From assembly GCF_900129095.1 (NCBI RefSeq), contig NZ_FQVA01000001.1, positions 1,426,001 to 1,490,000 of the forward strand: 64,000 nucleotides of DNA, given 5' to 3'. The translations under genes and the position numbers were made by a program. Below are positions 37,766 through 46,916 of the stretch, piece by piece (position 1 is the stretch's first letter; every line of letters begins with the position of its first letter). Origin of the DNA: Microbulbifer donghaiensis. Its GTDB lineage: Bacteria > Pseudomonadota > Gammaproteobacteria > Pseudomonadales > Cellvibrionaceae. Under the pieces are notes generated by a model. It was given only the letters and a program-made list of their open reading frames with translations, had not been told where the DNA came from and searched no databases.

Positions 37766-38449
37766 TTACTGGCCGCCTGTCGCGGCTGTTCGATAAAGTT
37801 GATTGTCTTCTATGTATTGCAGTACCGCCGCCGGCAACAGGAAGCGCGGGGACTGACCGCTGCCGATCAGGTAGCGGATATGGGTGGAGGAAATCGGCAA
37901 CAGCGTCTGCTCCCGCACCACCAGGCGCCCGCACGGCTGCGCGTGCAGGTCCGCAATGCCGCCGGCGTGTTTTTCCAGCAGCGCCGCCACTGCCCCGTGG
38001 CTCCCATCGACATCCTGCCGTGGCAACTTCCAGCCGGGGCGAATCACCACTACCAGATGCGCCAACTGCAGCAATCGCTCCCAGCGGTGCCAACTCGGCA
38101 GTGTCAGCAGGGAGTCCAGCCCCATACAGAAGCTGATCGAAACCTCTTCGCCCAGCTCCGCCCGCAACTCTTCCAGGGTATCCACCGTATAGGTAGGTCC
38201 CGGGCGGTTGAGTTCGCGTTCGTCGAGCTGCAGTTCGTCGCAGCCGTCCAGTGCCAGTGCCAGCATCTGCCGCCGCTGTTCGGCCGACACGCCCGGCGTC
38301 TGCCGATGGCGCGGCTGGTGGCTTGGCACCAGTCGCATTTCGTCAACCTTCAGCGCCTGGCTCAGTTCAAGCGCCATGCGCAGGTGGCCGAAATGCACCG
38401 GGTCGAAGGTGCCGCCAAACAGCGCAATGGTGTACCGATTGCTGCTCAT
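37766..38449 (-). CDS. nadD: Nicotinate-nucleotide adenylyltransferase
   Basis: 227 residues. The nucleotidyl-transferase signature is FGGTFDPVHFGHLR (about 11-24, with the HxGH motif). The second motif ISSTHIRYLI (about 183-192, SSTxIR) closes the active site. It forms nicotinic acid adenine dinucleotide for NAD synthesis. A REP-like sequence lies just upstream in the gap from proA. Confidence 0.96.
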   Translation of the reverse strand: MSSNRYTIALFGGTFDPVHFGHLRMALELSQALKVDEMRLVPSHQPRHRQTPGVSAEQRRQMLALALDGCDELQLDERELNRPGPTYTVDTLEELRAELGEEVSISFCMGLDSLLTLPSWHRWERLLQLAHLVVVIRPGWKLPRQDVDGSHGAVAALLEKHAGGIADLHAQPCGRLVVREQTLLPISSTHIRYLIGSGQSPRFLLPAAVLQYIEDNQLYRTAATGGQ

Positions 38450-38466
38450 AGCTCAGAGTTTTTGCC

Positions 38467-38526
38467 GCAGGCGATTGTTGAAGGTGCCCGAGGCCCCCGA
38501 ATCGCCTGCAGGGCAGGCTCCCACAG
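38467..38526. repeat. REP-like sequence between proA and nadD
   Basis: GCAGGCGATT (38467-38476) pairs with AATCGCCTGC (38500-38509). The right part carries its own stem GCCTGC-ag-GGCAGGC, then CTCCCACA. This resembles the arms of the element at 5176-5250, so the window holds at least two loci of one repeat family. Confidence 0.6.
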
Positions 38527-38546
38527 AATGTAGTTCCCCTGGCCAT

Positions 38547-39836
38547 TCACTGGCGAATGTGCCCATCTCCGAGCACTATCCACTTCTGCGACGTCAGCCC
38601 CTCCAGACCCACCGGGCCGCGGGCGTGGATCTTGTCGGTGCTAATTCCGATTTCCGCGCCCAGGCCGTACTCGAAACCATCCGCAAAGCGGGTCGATGCA
38701 TTCACCATCACCGAACTGGCATCCACTTCGGCCAGGAAACGCCGCGCGCGGCTGTAGTCCCCGGTGACGATGGACTCGGTATGGCCGGAACCGTACCGGG
38801 CAATATGGTCCAAAGCGTCGTCCATATCCGCCACCACGCGGATCGACAGGATCGGCGCCAGGTATTCCTCACTCCAGTCGCTGTCGCTGGCGACATGGCA
38901 GTCCGGCAGAATCTTCCGCGTCTGCTCGCAGCCGCGCAGCTCGACGTCCTTCTCGCGGTAGGCCGCAGCCAGCCGCGGCAGAATATCAGCCGCCACCGCC
39001 TCCGCCACCAGCAGGCTCTCCATCGCATTGCAGACCCCGTAGCGATGAGTCTTCGCGTTCAGCGCGATATTGAAGGCCTTGTCGAGGTCGGCGCGATCAT
39101 CGATATACACGTGGCAGACGCCGTGCAGGTGCTTGATCACCGGCACCCGCGCCTCGCGGCTGACCCGCTCGATCAGCCCGGTACCGCCACGCGGCACTAT
39201 CACGTCCACATATTCCGGCATGCTGATCAGTGCCCCCACCGCCGCGCGATCGGTCGTGTCCACCACCTGTACCGCGGTTTCCGGCAGGCCCTCTTCCTTC
39301 AAGCCGGCGGCGATGCAGGCGGCGATGGCGCCGTTGGAATGCAGTGCTTCGCTGCCGCCGCGCAAAATGGTCGCATTGCCGGATTTCAGGCACAGGCTGG
39401 CGGCGTCGATCGTTACATTGGGGCGCGACTCATAAATGATGCCGATCACCCCCAGGGGAACGCGCATCTTGCCGACCTGAATGCCACTGGGGCGGTATTT
39501 GAGATCCTCAATTTCACCCACCGGATCCGGCAGCTCGGCGATCTGGTGCAAGCCCTCGATCATGCCGTCGATACGCTCGTCGTTGAGCTCCAGTCGGTCG
39601 AGCAGCGCCGCGTCCAGGCCATTGTCGCGCCCGGCCTGCATATCCCGGGCATTGGCCGCGACCACCTCGTCGCGCCGGGCATCCAGCTGTGCGGCAATCG
39701 CCTTGAGGGCGCTATTCTTGGTCGCGGTATCGGCGCGGGCCATCAGCCGGGCCGCCGCACGCGCAGCGTGCCCCATTTCCTCGAGTTTCTCGCGGGTGGC
39801 TTGTTGGTCGGCGGAATCGGCGACTGAGCTGTTCAC
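38547..39836 (-). CDS. proA: Gamma-glutamyl phosphate reductase
   Basis: 429 residues, an aldehyde-dehydrogenase-fold enzyme of proline synthesis. Identifiers: [33 protein letters not shown] (in part, about 130-160), the catalytic cysteine in [15 protein letters not shown] (about 285), and the C-terminal [21 protein letters not shown]. It reduces gamma-glutamyl phosphate to glutamate semialdehyde. proB is not in the window. Confidence 0.97.
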   Translation of the reverse strand: MNSSVADSADQQATREKLEEMGHAARAAARLMARADTATKNSALKAIAAQLDARRDEVVAANARDMQAGRDNGLDAALLDRLELNDERIDGMIEGLHQIAELPDPVGEIEDLKYRPSGIQVGKMRVPLGVIGIIYESRPNVTIDAASLCLKSGNATILRGGSEALHSNGAIAACIAAGLKEEGLPETAVQVVDTTDRAAVGALISMPEYVDVIVPRGGTGLIERVSREARVPVIKHLHGVCHVYIDDRADLDKAFNIALNAKTHRYGVCNAMESLLVAEAVAADILPRLAAAYREKDVELRGCEQTRKILPDCHVASDSDWSEEYLAPILSIRVVADMDDALDHIARYGSGHTESIVTGDYSRARRFLAEVDASSVMVNASTRFADGFEYGLGAEIGISTDKIHARGPVGLEGLTSQKWIVLGDGHIRQ

Positions 39837-39902
39837 TGTGGCTCTCCGTGCGGTGTTCGATCGGCCGCGCAGTATACGCCAAATTCACGGCGATTCAGAT
39901 GC

Positions 39903-40478
39903 TTACTCCTGCGCCCAGCGGTCGAGGCTCGCGGCGATATCGGCCAGACGCACCAGCGGATCCTCGATGGCGAGCAGCTCCACTCGCACCTTGTCGTCCA
40001 GCGGCAGCAGCTGGGCCAGCTGCCACGACAGTGCGTCGGCGGAGTCAACCGGGTCAAACTTGAGGGAGAGCATCGAGGCGTGCTGCTTCAACTCCTCGAG
40101 TACGGCCAGCAGGCCGTCGCACTCGGCCGGTATCGGCTGCGGCTCCTCTTCGGGCAGCCACTCCACTTCGCCGAGCAGCAGGCCATCCTCGGCGCGGTTG
40201 GTGCTGACGATGCGAAAGCGGCGCTGACCGGACACCAGCACGTGCAGCAGCCCCTCTTCCCCCTGACTCCAGTCGACGATTTTCACGTAGACCCCGAGCG
40301 GCCACACGGAGGCGCGCCCCACCTCACCACCCGAGCGGATCAGCACCACACCGAAACCCGAATCGGTTTTCAGGGTTTCACTGACCAGGTGCAGGTAGCG
40401 CTGTTCGAAGATGCGCAATGGCAGGGTCACACCGGGATACAGCGCCACGTTGAGTGGGAACAGGGGAATCTGTGGCAA
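39903..40478 (-). CDS. LON-substrate-binding-domain protein
   Basis: I place the start at a TTG at 40478, because the protein then begins (M)PQIPLFPLNVALYPG, the standard N-terminus of this family, with GAGGG 8 bases upstream. The longer ATG frame from 40550 adds residues without domain character. 191 residues covering only the Lon N-terminal substrate-binding domain (LPLRIFEQRYLHLV, SGFGVVLIRSGGEVG); there is no ATPase or protease. Family members may deliver or shield Lon substrates, but this is not proven. Confidence 0.85.
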   Translation of the reverse strand: MPQIPLFPLNVALYPGVTLPLRIFEQRYLHLVSETLKTDSGFGVVLIRSGGEVGRASVWPLGVYVKIVDWSQGEEGLLHVLVSGQRRFRIVSTNRAEDGLLLGEVEWLPEEEPQPIPAECDGLLAVLEELKQHASMLSLKFDPVDSADALSWQLAQLLPLDDKVRVELLAIEDPLVRLADIAASLDRWAQE

Positions 40479-40610
40479 AACTTGCCCTCGGTTATCGTCG
40501 CTTGTTCTTTTAAAGATACCATCTGTGCCTGGTGCTTCGAGCGGCCACAAAAAAGAATTTTATGCCAACTCGTCTAGACTCATTGGAAAGAACGTCTTGG
40601 AGTAGTCCCC

Positions 40611-41531
40611 ATGCGTTGGCGCAAGGGTCGCAGAAGTAGCAATGTTGAAGACCGTCGTGGAGAGTCGACTCCCGGCATGGGAGGCGGTGCGGGCGGGCTC
40701 GGCAACCTGCTGGCGCTGGCGCCGCTGCTGCTGCGCAGCAAGACCGGCTGGGTAATCCTGGGGTTGCTGGCCGCATTTTATTTCTTTGGCGGCGACCGCC
40801 TGTTCGACAGCGCGCCGCGGGAGACGCAACCGCCGGCCCTTGGGCCAGACCAGCAGGGGCAGACCGGTACGCAGGCGGCACCCGGCGATGAAGTCGCCGA
40901 CTTTGTGTCGGTGGTGCTGGCGGACACAGAGGACACCTGGGGCAAGCTGTTCCAGACCGCCGGCTCCCAGTATGTTCCCCCCAAACTCGTCCTGTACGAC
41001 GACGCCGTCCGTTCCGCCTGCGGCCTCAACACCGCCGCGGTAGGTCCCTTCTACTGCCCCGGCGATAACCGGGTATATCTGGATCTCAGCTTTCTCGGCG
41101 ACCTGAGGCAACTCGGCGCGCCGGGAGACTTCGCCTTCGCCTATGTGATCGCCCACGAAATCGGTCACCACGTGCAGAACCTGCTCGGCACATCGCAGAA
41201 AGTTCAGCAGGCGCGTATGCAGTCCGACGAGGTAACGGCCAATCGCCTGTCGGTGATGCTGGAGCTGCAGGCGGACTGCTTCGCCGGCGTCTGGGCTTTC
41301 TATGCACACCGTGACCGGCAGATGCTCGAACCCGGGGATATCGAGGAGGGCCTGGCCGCAGCCGCCGCCGTGGGCGACGACCGTCTGCAACGGCGCTCGG
41401 GGCGCGCGGTGTCCCCGGATGCCTTTACCCACGGCAGCGCCGAACAGCGGGTTTACTGGTTCAAGCGCGGTTTTACGACCGGCGACGTCAACCAGTGCAA
41501 CACCTTTGCCGCTCTCGCCGGGCGGCAGTGA
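40611..41531 (+). CDS. ypfJ: YpfJ-family neutral zinc metallopeptidase
   Basis: 306 residues: a charged N-terminus, one membrane segment (TGWVILGLLAAFYFFGG, about 45-61), then a periplasmic domain. This contains the zinc motif HEIGHH in AYVIAHEIGHHVQNLLG (about 178-194) and a downstream glutamate in LELQADCFAGVWA. This is the putative neutral zinc metallopeptidase family; its substrate is unknown. It is divergent from the LON-domain gene and followed by ppiC. Confidence 0.93.
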   Translation: MRWRKGRRSSNVEDRRGESTPGMGGGAGGLGNLLALAPLLLRSKTGWVILGLLAAFYFFGGDRLFDSAPRETQPPALGPDQQGQTGTQAAPGDEVADFVSVVLADTEDTWGKLFQTAGSQYVPPKLVLYDDAVRSACGLNTAAVGPFYCPGDNRVYLDLSFLGDLRQLGAPGDFAFAYVIAHEIGHHVQNLLGTSQKVQQARMQSDEVTANRLSVMLELQADCFAGVWAFYAHRDRQMLEPGDIEEGLAAAAAVGDDRLQRRSGRAVSPDAFTHGSAEQRVYWFKRGFTTGDVNQCNTFAALAGRQ

Positions 41532-41594
41532 GTGGCAGTCGCCGCCCGCAGGCACTAAGCTGCTGCGCGTGAATTCAATTTATGGAGAATCCTC

Positions 41595-41876
41595 ATGCCG
41601 AAAGCCACAGCGCGCCACATACTGGTCGACAGCGAAGAGAAATGTCTGGACCTGAAGAAGCAACTGGAAAGCGGCGCCGACTTCGGCGCACTCGCCCAGC
41701 AGCACTCCAATTGCCCGTCCGGCCGCTCCGGCGGCGACCTCGGGCAGTTCAGCCAGGGGCAGATGGTGCCGGAGTTCGACAAGGTGGTCTTTTCCGGTGA
41801 ATTGAACAAGGTGCACGGCCCGATCAAGACCCAGTTCGGCTACCACCTGTTGGAGATCACCAGCCGCAGCGACTGA
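41595..41876 (+). CDS. ppiC: Parvulin-type peptidyl-prolyl isomerase PpiC
   Basis: 93 residues, a single stand-alone parvulin domain without a signal peptide: KATARHILVDSEEKC, FGALAQQHSNCPSGRSGGDLGQF, VFSGELNKVHGPIKTQFGYHLLEI. Active-site residues (H at both ends, C in SNCPSG) are all present. It catalyses cis-trans isomerisation of prolyl bonds in the cytoplasm. A strong terminator follows. Confidence 0.96.
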   Translation: MPKATARHILVDSEEKCLDLKKQLESGADFGALAQQHSNCPSGRSGGDLGQFSQGQMVPEFDKVVFSGELNKVHGPIKTQFGYHLLEITSRSD

Positions 41877-41900
41877 TCGCCCACTTCGCCCACGCAAAAA

Positions 41901-41926
41901 AGCCGCGTACCGCCGCGGCTTTTTTG
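41901..41926 (+). terminator. Rho-independent terminator after ppiC
   Basis: Stem AGCCGCG / CGCGGCT around a six-base loop, followed by seven T residues and preceded by six A residues, so it works in both directions. Confidence 0.88.
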
Positions 41927-41955
41927 TTGCCTCCCGCGCTTCCGATTATTTATGC

Positions 41956-41972
41956 TATTGCATGCAAAATAA
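41956..41972 (+). promoter_or_regulatory. TATTGCAYRCAAA motif upstream of the collagenase gene
   Basis: TATTGCATGCAAAATAA, with the palindrome TTGCATGCAA inside, 20-36 bases before the lipoprotein start. Similar sequences recur twice before the TonB receptor gene. Confidence 0.45.
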
Positions 41973-41991
41973 ATAAAATCGGGAGACCGCC

Positions 41992-43776
41992 ATGTATGGA
42001 TACCGCCAACTTACGCTGCTTTCTACACATATTTGCCTCGCCCTGGCCCTCGTCGCCCTGAGCGCCTGCGCGCAGAAATCGGACCGCAGTCCCGAAATCA
42101 CGGCACTATTGAACCCACAAAGTGATTTCTGGCAGGCGGGCCAGCTCCACAGCCCGGCGCATTTCCGCGCCGCGGTGAGCGAATTGAACAGGCTGCTGGC
42201 AGATCCCGGAGCCGAGCCACAGGCGCTGGACCGCCTGCTGTATTACCTGCGCGCCTACAGCTACTTTGGCCCGCTGGAGCCGCTGGACGATCTGCACTGG
42301 CTGGCCCTGGATCGCGCAATGCAGGAACTCTCCGCACATCCGGCATTCAGCGCCCACGGTGATTTCGCCGCGCGGCTGCAAGAGCACTTTGCGGTGACGC
42401 TGTACCGCTATTACGATCGCGACGTGCTGGCCGGCCGGGTGGCCGCGCACCTGCCAACAGTCGCCGCGATTCTGCAACGCTACCGTTCCGGCGATTTGAG
42501 TCGCGCAGAACAGTTCAGCCTGTGGGAGAACTTTCGCGCACTCGGCTTTCTCGCTTACAACGCCAAAAGCCTGCCGGCAATAAAACATGCACTGACCGAA
42601 GAATTTCCGCTGACAGCAGCCCTGCTCGCTTTTGTGCGCAGCGAAAATGCCGATCGATTCGGTGACGCCTGGCCGCTGCGCCACAGTCTGTGGGTACTGG
42701 GCAACCTGCATGCGTTGCTGGAGCAGGAGAAAGCCGGGCAACTGGACGAACAAGTCTGGGCGACCCTGTCGCGAGACCTGCACCGTCTCGACGATATTGC
42801 GCGTCGCGAGCTGTTTACCACGCCCTATCTGGTGAGTTCATACCGGGGCAAGAGCGCCTGTGACGAAAATTTCCCCGAGCGCTGCGTCTTCCCCGAAGAA
42901 CATGCGGCACTGCCAATTACCCACAGCTGTTCCGCTTCGCTGATCATTCGCGCCAACAGCATCAGCGACACGGAACTGGAACAGACCTGCCGGCAACTGC
43001 TTTCCCGCGAGGACAGTTTCCACCGCCAACTGGCCAGCGATCGCAAGCCGGTGGCGGACGACCACAATCGCGCGCTGGAAGTGGTGGTGTTCGATAACTA
43101 CAGCCAGTACAACCGCTATGGCCAGTTGCTGTTCGATATCCGCACCGACAACGGCGGCATGTTCCTGGAGGGCGAACCGGACCAGGAGGAAAACCAGGCG
43201 CGCTTTATCGCCTTCGAGACATTCTGGAAAGAGCCCGAATTCGGTATCTGGAATCTACAGCACGAATACGTGCACTACCTGGACGGCCGCTTCAACAAGT
43301 ACGGCGCTTTTGGCCACTTCCCCAGCCATCTCGTCTGGTGGTCCGAGGGCCTCGCCAACTACATTGCCCACGGCGACGACTACGATGGCGCCGCCCGCGA
43401 TCTGGCCGGCAGCCGCCCGTCAACATGGCCGACCTTGGGCGAAATCTTCACCACCGAATACGCCGACGGTACCGCGCGCGTCTATTCCTGGAGTTACCTG
43501 GCGATTCGATTCCTGCAGGAGAGCGATACCACCGCCCTGCCCCGCCTGGCCGCGCAACTGCGCACAGACAACTTCGAAGGCTACCGCCAGACACTGGATC
43601 ACATGGCCGCGGATCTGCAGCCGCAGTTCCATCAATGGTTGCAGCACCAGTCGGAGCAGCTGGCCAGCGATGAACAGACAGAACAGCTGCCGCGACAGCT
43701 GTATCGCTACCTGTACCGCGACTATCTGCAGCCGGTAAACCTGGCACTCGACGAACAGCACCGGCACCGGGGCTGA
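41992..43776 (+). CDS. M9 collagenase-family lipoprotein
   Basis: 594 residues. Lipoprotein signal with lipobox LSAC (Cys about 26). A helical N-terminal activator-like domain (about 35-310) precedes the gluzincin core: HEYVH at 424-428 and the third zinc ligand E452 in WWSEGLANYIAHGDD. YLDGRFNKYGAFGHFP between them is the M9 fingerprint of Vibrio-type collagenases. Unlike secreted collagenases there are no PKD or PPC collagen-binding domains after the catalytic part, so this looks like a minimal, membrane-anchored form. Collagen or gelatin peptides are the likely but unproven substrate. The TonB-dependent receptor downstream would take up the products. Confidence 0.85.
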   Translation: MYGYRQLTLLSTHICLALALVALSACAQKSDRSPEITALLNPQSDFWQAGQLHSPAHFRAAVSELNRLLADPGAEPQALDRLLYYLRAYSYFGPLEPLDDLHWLALDRAMQELSAHPAFSAHGDFAARLQEHFAVTLYRYYDRDVLAGRVAAHLPTVAAILQRYRSGDLSRAEQFSLWENFRALGFLAYNAKSLPAIKHALTEEFPLTAALLAFVRSENADRFGDAWPLRHSLWVLGNLHALLEQEKAGQLDEQVWATLSRDLHRLDDIARRELFTTPYLVSSYRGKSACDENFPERCVFPEEHAALPITHSCSASLIIRANSISDTELEQTCRQLLSREDSFHRQLASDRKPVADDHNRALEVVVFDNYSQYNRYGQLLFDIRTDNGGMFLEGEPDQEENQARFIAFETFWKEPEFGIWNLQHEYVHYLDGRFNKYGAFGHFPSHLVWWSEGLANYIAHGDDYDGAARDLAGSRPSTWPTLGEIFTTEYADGTARVYSWSYLAIRFLQESDTTALPRLAAQLRTDNFEGYRQTLDHMAADLQPQFHQWLQHQSEQLASDEQTEQLPRQLYRYLYRDYLQPVNLALDEQHRHRG

Positions 43777-43858
43777 TTCATCGGGCAGCGCGGCACCGCC
43801 GCGCTGTCGCTTCTTTCATCGTATTCATACCCACCCCACCGCCGCCCCAGGAATTGCT

Positions 43859-43916
43859 TATTGCACACAAAGTAAAACAACGCTAACCTCGATTTTGCTT
43901 CTGCACACAAAAATAA
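43859..43916 (+). promoter_or_regulatory. Two copies of the TGCACACAAA motif before the TonB receptor gene
   Basis: TATTGCACACAAAGTAA (43859-43875) and TTCTGCACACAAAAATAA (43899-43916), 40 bp apart, both matching the box upstream of the collagenase gene. The receptor ATG is 27 bases after the second copy. Confidence 0.45.
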
Positions 43917-43942
43917 TATTCACCTTCAAAGAGGAAAGTGTC

Positions 43943-46783
43943 ATGCAACCAAGTAGGAAGCTTCTGGCCCTGGCGATAGCCGCCGCCGTGACCCAGTCAG
44001 CGCTCGCAGATACCGCACAGGAAACTGACGATGCCGCGCTGGAAGAAGTGGTGGTGACCGGCTCGCGTATTCAGCGCTCCACATTCGAAACACCTTCGCC
44101 GACTTCCGTGATCGATTCGGAATCGATCAAGATGAGCGGCGAGCTGAACCTGAACGAAGTGCTGTCCACCATGCCGCAGTTCGGCGAGGGCTTCGATTCC
44201 ACCAGTGGCAGCTACTCTTTCGGCAACTCCGGCCTGAACGCGCTGAACCTGCGCGACCTCGGTGTCGAGCGCACACTGGCGCTGGTCAACGGCCACCGGC
44301 CGGTGCAGATCACCGCCGACGACAACACCATGATCAGTGAGATCGGGATGATCCCGAGCGAGCTGGTCGAGCGGGTCGAGGTGCTGACTGGCGGCGCATC
44401 GGCCGTATACGGCGCGGACGCCGTTGCCGGCGTGGTGAACTTTATTCTGAAGGACGACTACGAGGGCATTTCCCTGCGCAGCCAGTTCGGCGACTCCGAA
44501 GCCGGCGGCGGTGCCAACAAGGCCATCACCCTGACCCTCGGTGAAAACTTTGCCGACGGCCGCGGCAACTTCGCCGCGTCAATCGATTACTTCGAAGAAG
44601 ACCCGCTCTATTTCCGCGACCGCAAGGATTCCGCCGGCCGCGTGCGCTATGTCACCAACCCGGAAAACACCGGGCCGGACGATGGCATTCCGGATCAGGT
44701 GATCGTCAGGGGCGTCACCTACCCGGATTTCAATATCGTCGGCAGCACCTTCGGCGTATGGAACGGCGATGTCGGCGGGCTCGACTGGTACCAGCTGGAA
44801 GGGGATGACGCGAACCTGCGTACGCCCGCGGCCAGTGTCGCCGACGGCTGGAAAGCCATCGATGGCTCCGGCCACGATCCCAATGCCTACAACATGGCCC
44901 GCGGGCCCTATGAGCGCCTGAACGGCTACAGCCGCGTGCACTTCGATCTCACCGACAGCACCCGACTGAGCGCGGACCTGATGTTTTCCAAGACAGAGTC
45001 CTACGACGAAATCGATCCGGATTTCATCTGGGGCGAATGGACTACCGTGGAAAGCCTGCAGGCGGCCGGTATGACGGTGCCGGATTCCGTTCTGGGTGTA
45101 CTCGACAGCTACGGCGACAACTGGCTGAACATACCCTACACCTTCGACGAGGCCGGGCCCCGCTGGCATACCAATGAGCGCGAATACCTGGCCGCCAGTG
45201 TCAGCCTGCAGGGAGAATTCGGTAACGGCTGGAACTGGGACACTTACCTGACCAGTGGTTACACCAAGGCGGATCTGGTGCAGGGTGCCAAGCTTCGCTA
45301 CGACCGCCTCAACATCGACTTTGCCAATGGCAACTTCGAAACCATTGGTCCCTGTGAGGCGGCGGGCAACTGTCCGGAGTTTTCGTTCTTCGAGCCGGCC
45401 TCCCAGGAACTGATCGACTATGTGATGACAAGCCATACCACCACCACGGATGTCGAGCAGCACGGCCTCTACGCCAATGTCAGCGGCGATCTGTTCAAAC
45501 TGCCCGCTGGCGACGTGATGTTCAGTGCCGGTGCCGAGGCCCGCTACGAAAGCCTCGATTACCAGCCATCAGAACTCTGGCAGTCCGGCCTGCTGAGCTC
45601 CCAGCAGACGTCCATCGACGATGAGGGCCGCAGCATCAAGGAAGTTTACGGCGAGCTGCTGGTGCCACTGCTGGCGGACGTGCCGCTGGTCAAGAAGCTG
45701 GAATTGGAAACCGCAGTGCGCGGTGCCGAGTACTCCACCGAATCCGCCAATTTCACCAGTTGGAAGGCGGGCCTGAACTGGGCGCTCAACGACAGCTTCC
45801 GTATCCGCAGTGTCTACTCCAAGGCGGTGCGCGCGCCGCAACTCGGCGAGATGTTCCTCGGCACCAGCGTCGGCTATGCGGGCCTGACAGACCCCTGTGA
45901 CGTTGACCAGATCGACGGCGGTCCGGCCGACGGGCGGCGCAAGGCCAACTGTCAGGCACTGGGTATCGAAGACGGCTGGGACTCCAACCTGAAGGGGCGT
46001 CGCGGCCAGGTAATTTCCGAAGGCAACGAGGACCTCAATGAAGAAGAGGCGACCACGCTGACACTCGGCTTCGTCTTCACGCCCGGTTTTGTCGATGGGC
46101 TGAACATGTCCGTCGATTACTACGATATCGACCTGACCGACATGATTGTGCGCTTCGGAGCCAACTCCAATCTCTCCTACTGTGTGGATCTGGAGAGTAT
46201 CAACAACGATTTCTGTGCTCAGGTACAGCGAGCCGCGGACGGTGATGTGCTGTCGGTGCGCGACACCTATGTCAATGCCGACGGCTCCCGCCGCCGCGGC
46301 GTGGACCTGGAGGCCGACTATCTGTTCAGCCTCGCCGATACCATCGGGGTGCCCGGGGACCTGCGCCTGAACCTGATCGCCACCCGCCAGCTGGAAAGCT
46401 CCTACACCTCACTGAACATCGTCACCGGCCAGGAGGAGACCACCGACTACGCCGGCAACTACAGCACGCCGGAGTGGAAGGGGGATTTCACCACCACCTA
46501 CAGCCTCGATGACCTGACGGTGCGCCTGGCCACCAAGTACACCCAGGGCGGGCCCATCTCACTGAACGGCAATCCGGAGCGTTTCGAGGACCCGGAAACC
46601 CCGGACTCCCTCTATTTCAATCTGTGGACCGGTTATCGCTTCACCGAAAGTACCGAGGGCTACCTGGGTATCAACAACCTCACCGACGAGCGCTGGACCG
46701 ACCACCCCTACACGTCCTACGGCTCTGCCAACTACTCACTGCTCGGCCGCTACCTGTACGCGGGCGTGACAGTGAACTTCTAA
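43943..46783 (+). CDS. TonB-dependent receptor (outer membrane)
   Basis: Start at the ATG at 43943 behind AGAGGAAAG; 946 residues. Signal peptide (about 1-23, cleaved near SALA-DT), TonB box region LEEVVVTGSRI, plug domain (about 45-165: NLNEVLSTMPQFG, LALVNGHRPVQ, IPSELVERVEVLTGGASAVYGADAVAGVVNFI in part). A large barrel ends YLYAGVTVNF with terminal Phe. It imports a ligand too big for porins using TonB energy. The collagenase-type lipoprotein gene lies 166 bases upstream, which suggests peptide import, but this remains inference. A terminator follows. Confidence 0.94.
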   Translation: MQPSRKLLALAIAAAVTQSALADTAQETDDAALEEVVVTGSRIQRSTFETPSPTSVIDSESIKMSGELNLNEVLSTMPQFGEGFDSTSGSYSFGNSGLNALNLRDLGVERTLALVNGHRPVQITADDNTMISEIGMIPSELVERVEVLTGGASAVYGADAVAGVVNFILKDDYEGISLRSQFGDSEAGGGANKAITLTLGENFADGRGNFAASIDYFEEDPLYFRDRKDSAGRVRYVTNPENTGPDDGIPDQVIVRGVTYPDFNIVGSTFGVWNGDVGGLDWYQLEGDDANLRTPAASVADGWKAIDGSGHDPNAYNMARGPYERLNGYSRVHFDLTDSTRLSADLMFSKTESYDEIDPDFIWGEWTTVESLQAAGMTVPDSVLGVLDSYGDNWLNIPYTFDEAGPRWHTNEREYLAASVSLQGEFGNGWNWDTYLTSGYTKADLVQGAKLRYDRLNIDFANGNFETIGPCEAAGNCPEFSFFEPASQELIDYVMTSHTTTTDVEQHGLYANVSGDLFKLPAGDVMFSAGAEARYESLDYQPSELWQSGLLSSQQTSIDDEGRSIKEVYGELLVPLLADVPLVKKLELETAVRGAEYSTESANFTSWKAGLNWALNDSFRIRSVYSKAVRAPQLGEMFLGTSVGYAGLTDPCDVDQIDGGPADGRRKANCQALGIEDGWDSNLKGRRGQVISEGNEDLNEEEATTLTLGFVFTPGFVDGLNMSVDYYDIDLTDMIVRFGANSNLSYCVDLESINNDFCAQVQRAADGDVLSVRDTYVNADGSRRRGVDLEADYLFSLADTIGVPGDLRLNLIATRQLESSYTSLNIVTGQEETTDYAGNYSTPEWKGDFTTTYSLDDLTVRLATKYTQGGPISLNGNPERFEDPETPDSLYFNLWTGYRFTESTEGYLGINNLTDERWTDHPYTSYGSANYSLLGRYLYAGVTVNF

Positions 46784-46803
46784 CCCTCCGCTCTCCACTT
46801 TGT

Positions 46804-46830
46804 GCGCCGCATCCGCGGCGCTTTTTTATT
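46804..46830 (+). terminator. Terminator after the TonB receptor gene
   Basis: Perfect 7-bp stem GCGCCGC / GCGGCGC around four bases, then six T residues. Confidence 0.85.
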
Positions 46831-46851
46831 TCGGGAGGCAACCGCCGGAAA

Positions 46852-46884
46852 CAAAAAAGCCGGATGCCCTGCGGGCACCCGGCT
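46852..46884 (-). terminator. Terminator of the RND exporter gene (minus strand)
   Basis: Stem AGCCGG-a-TGCCC / GGGCA-c-CCGGCT with a TGC loop; on the minus strand it is followed by six T residues. It lies about 33 bases past the exporter stop, convergent with the receptor terminator. Confidence 0.8.
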
Positions 46885-46916
46885 ATTAAAATTGCTTTGT
46901 TACTAGGCGGCGCAGA

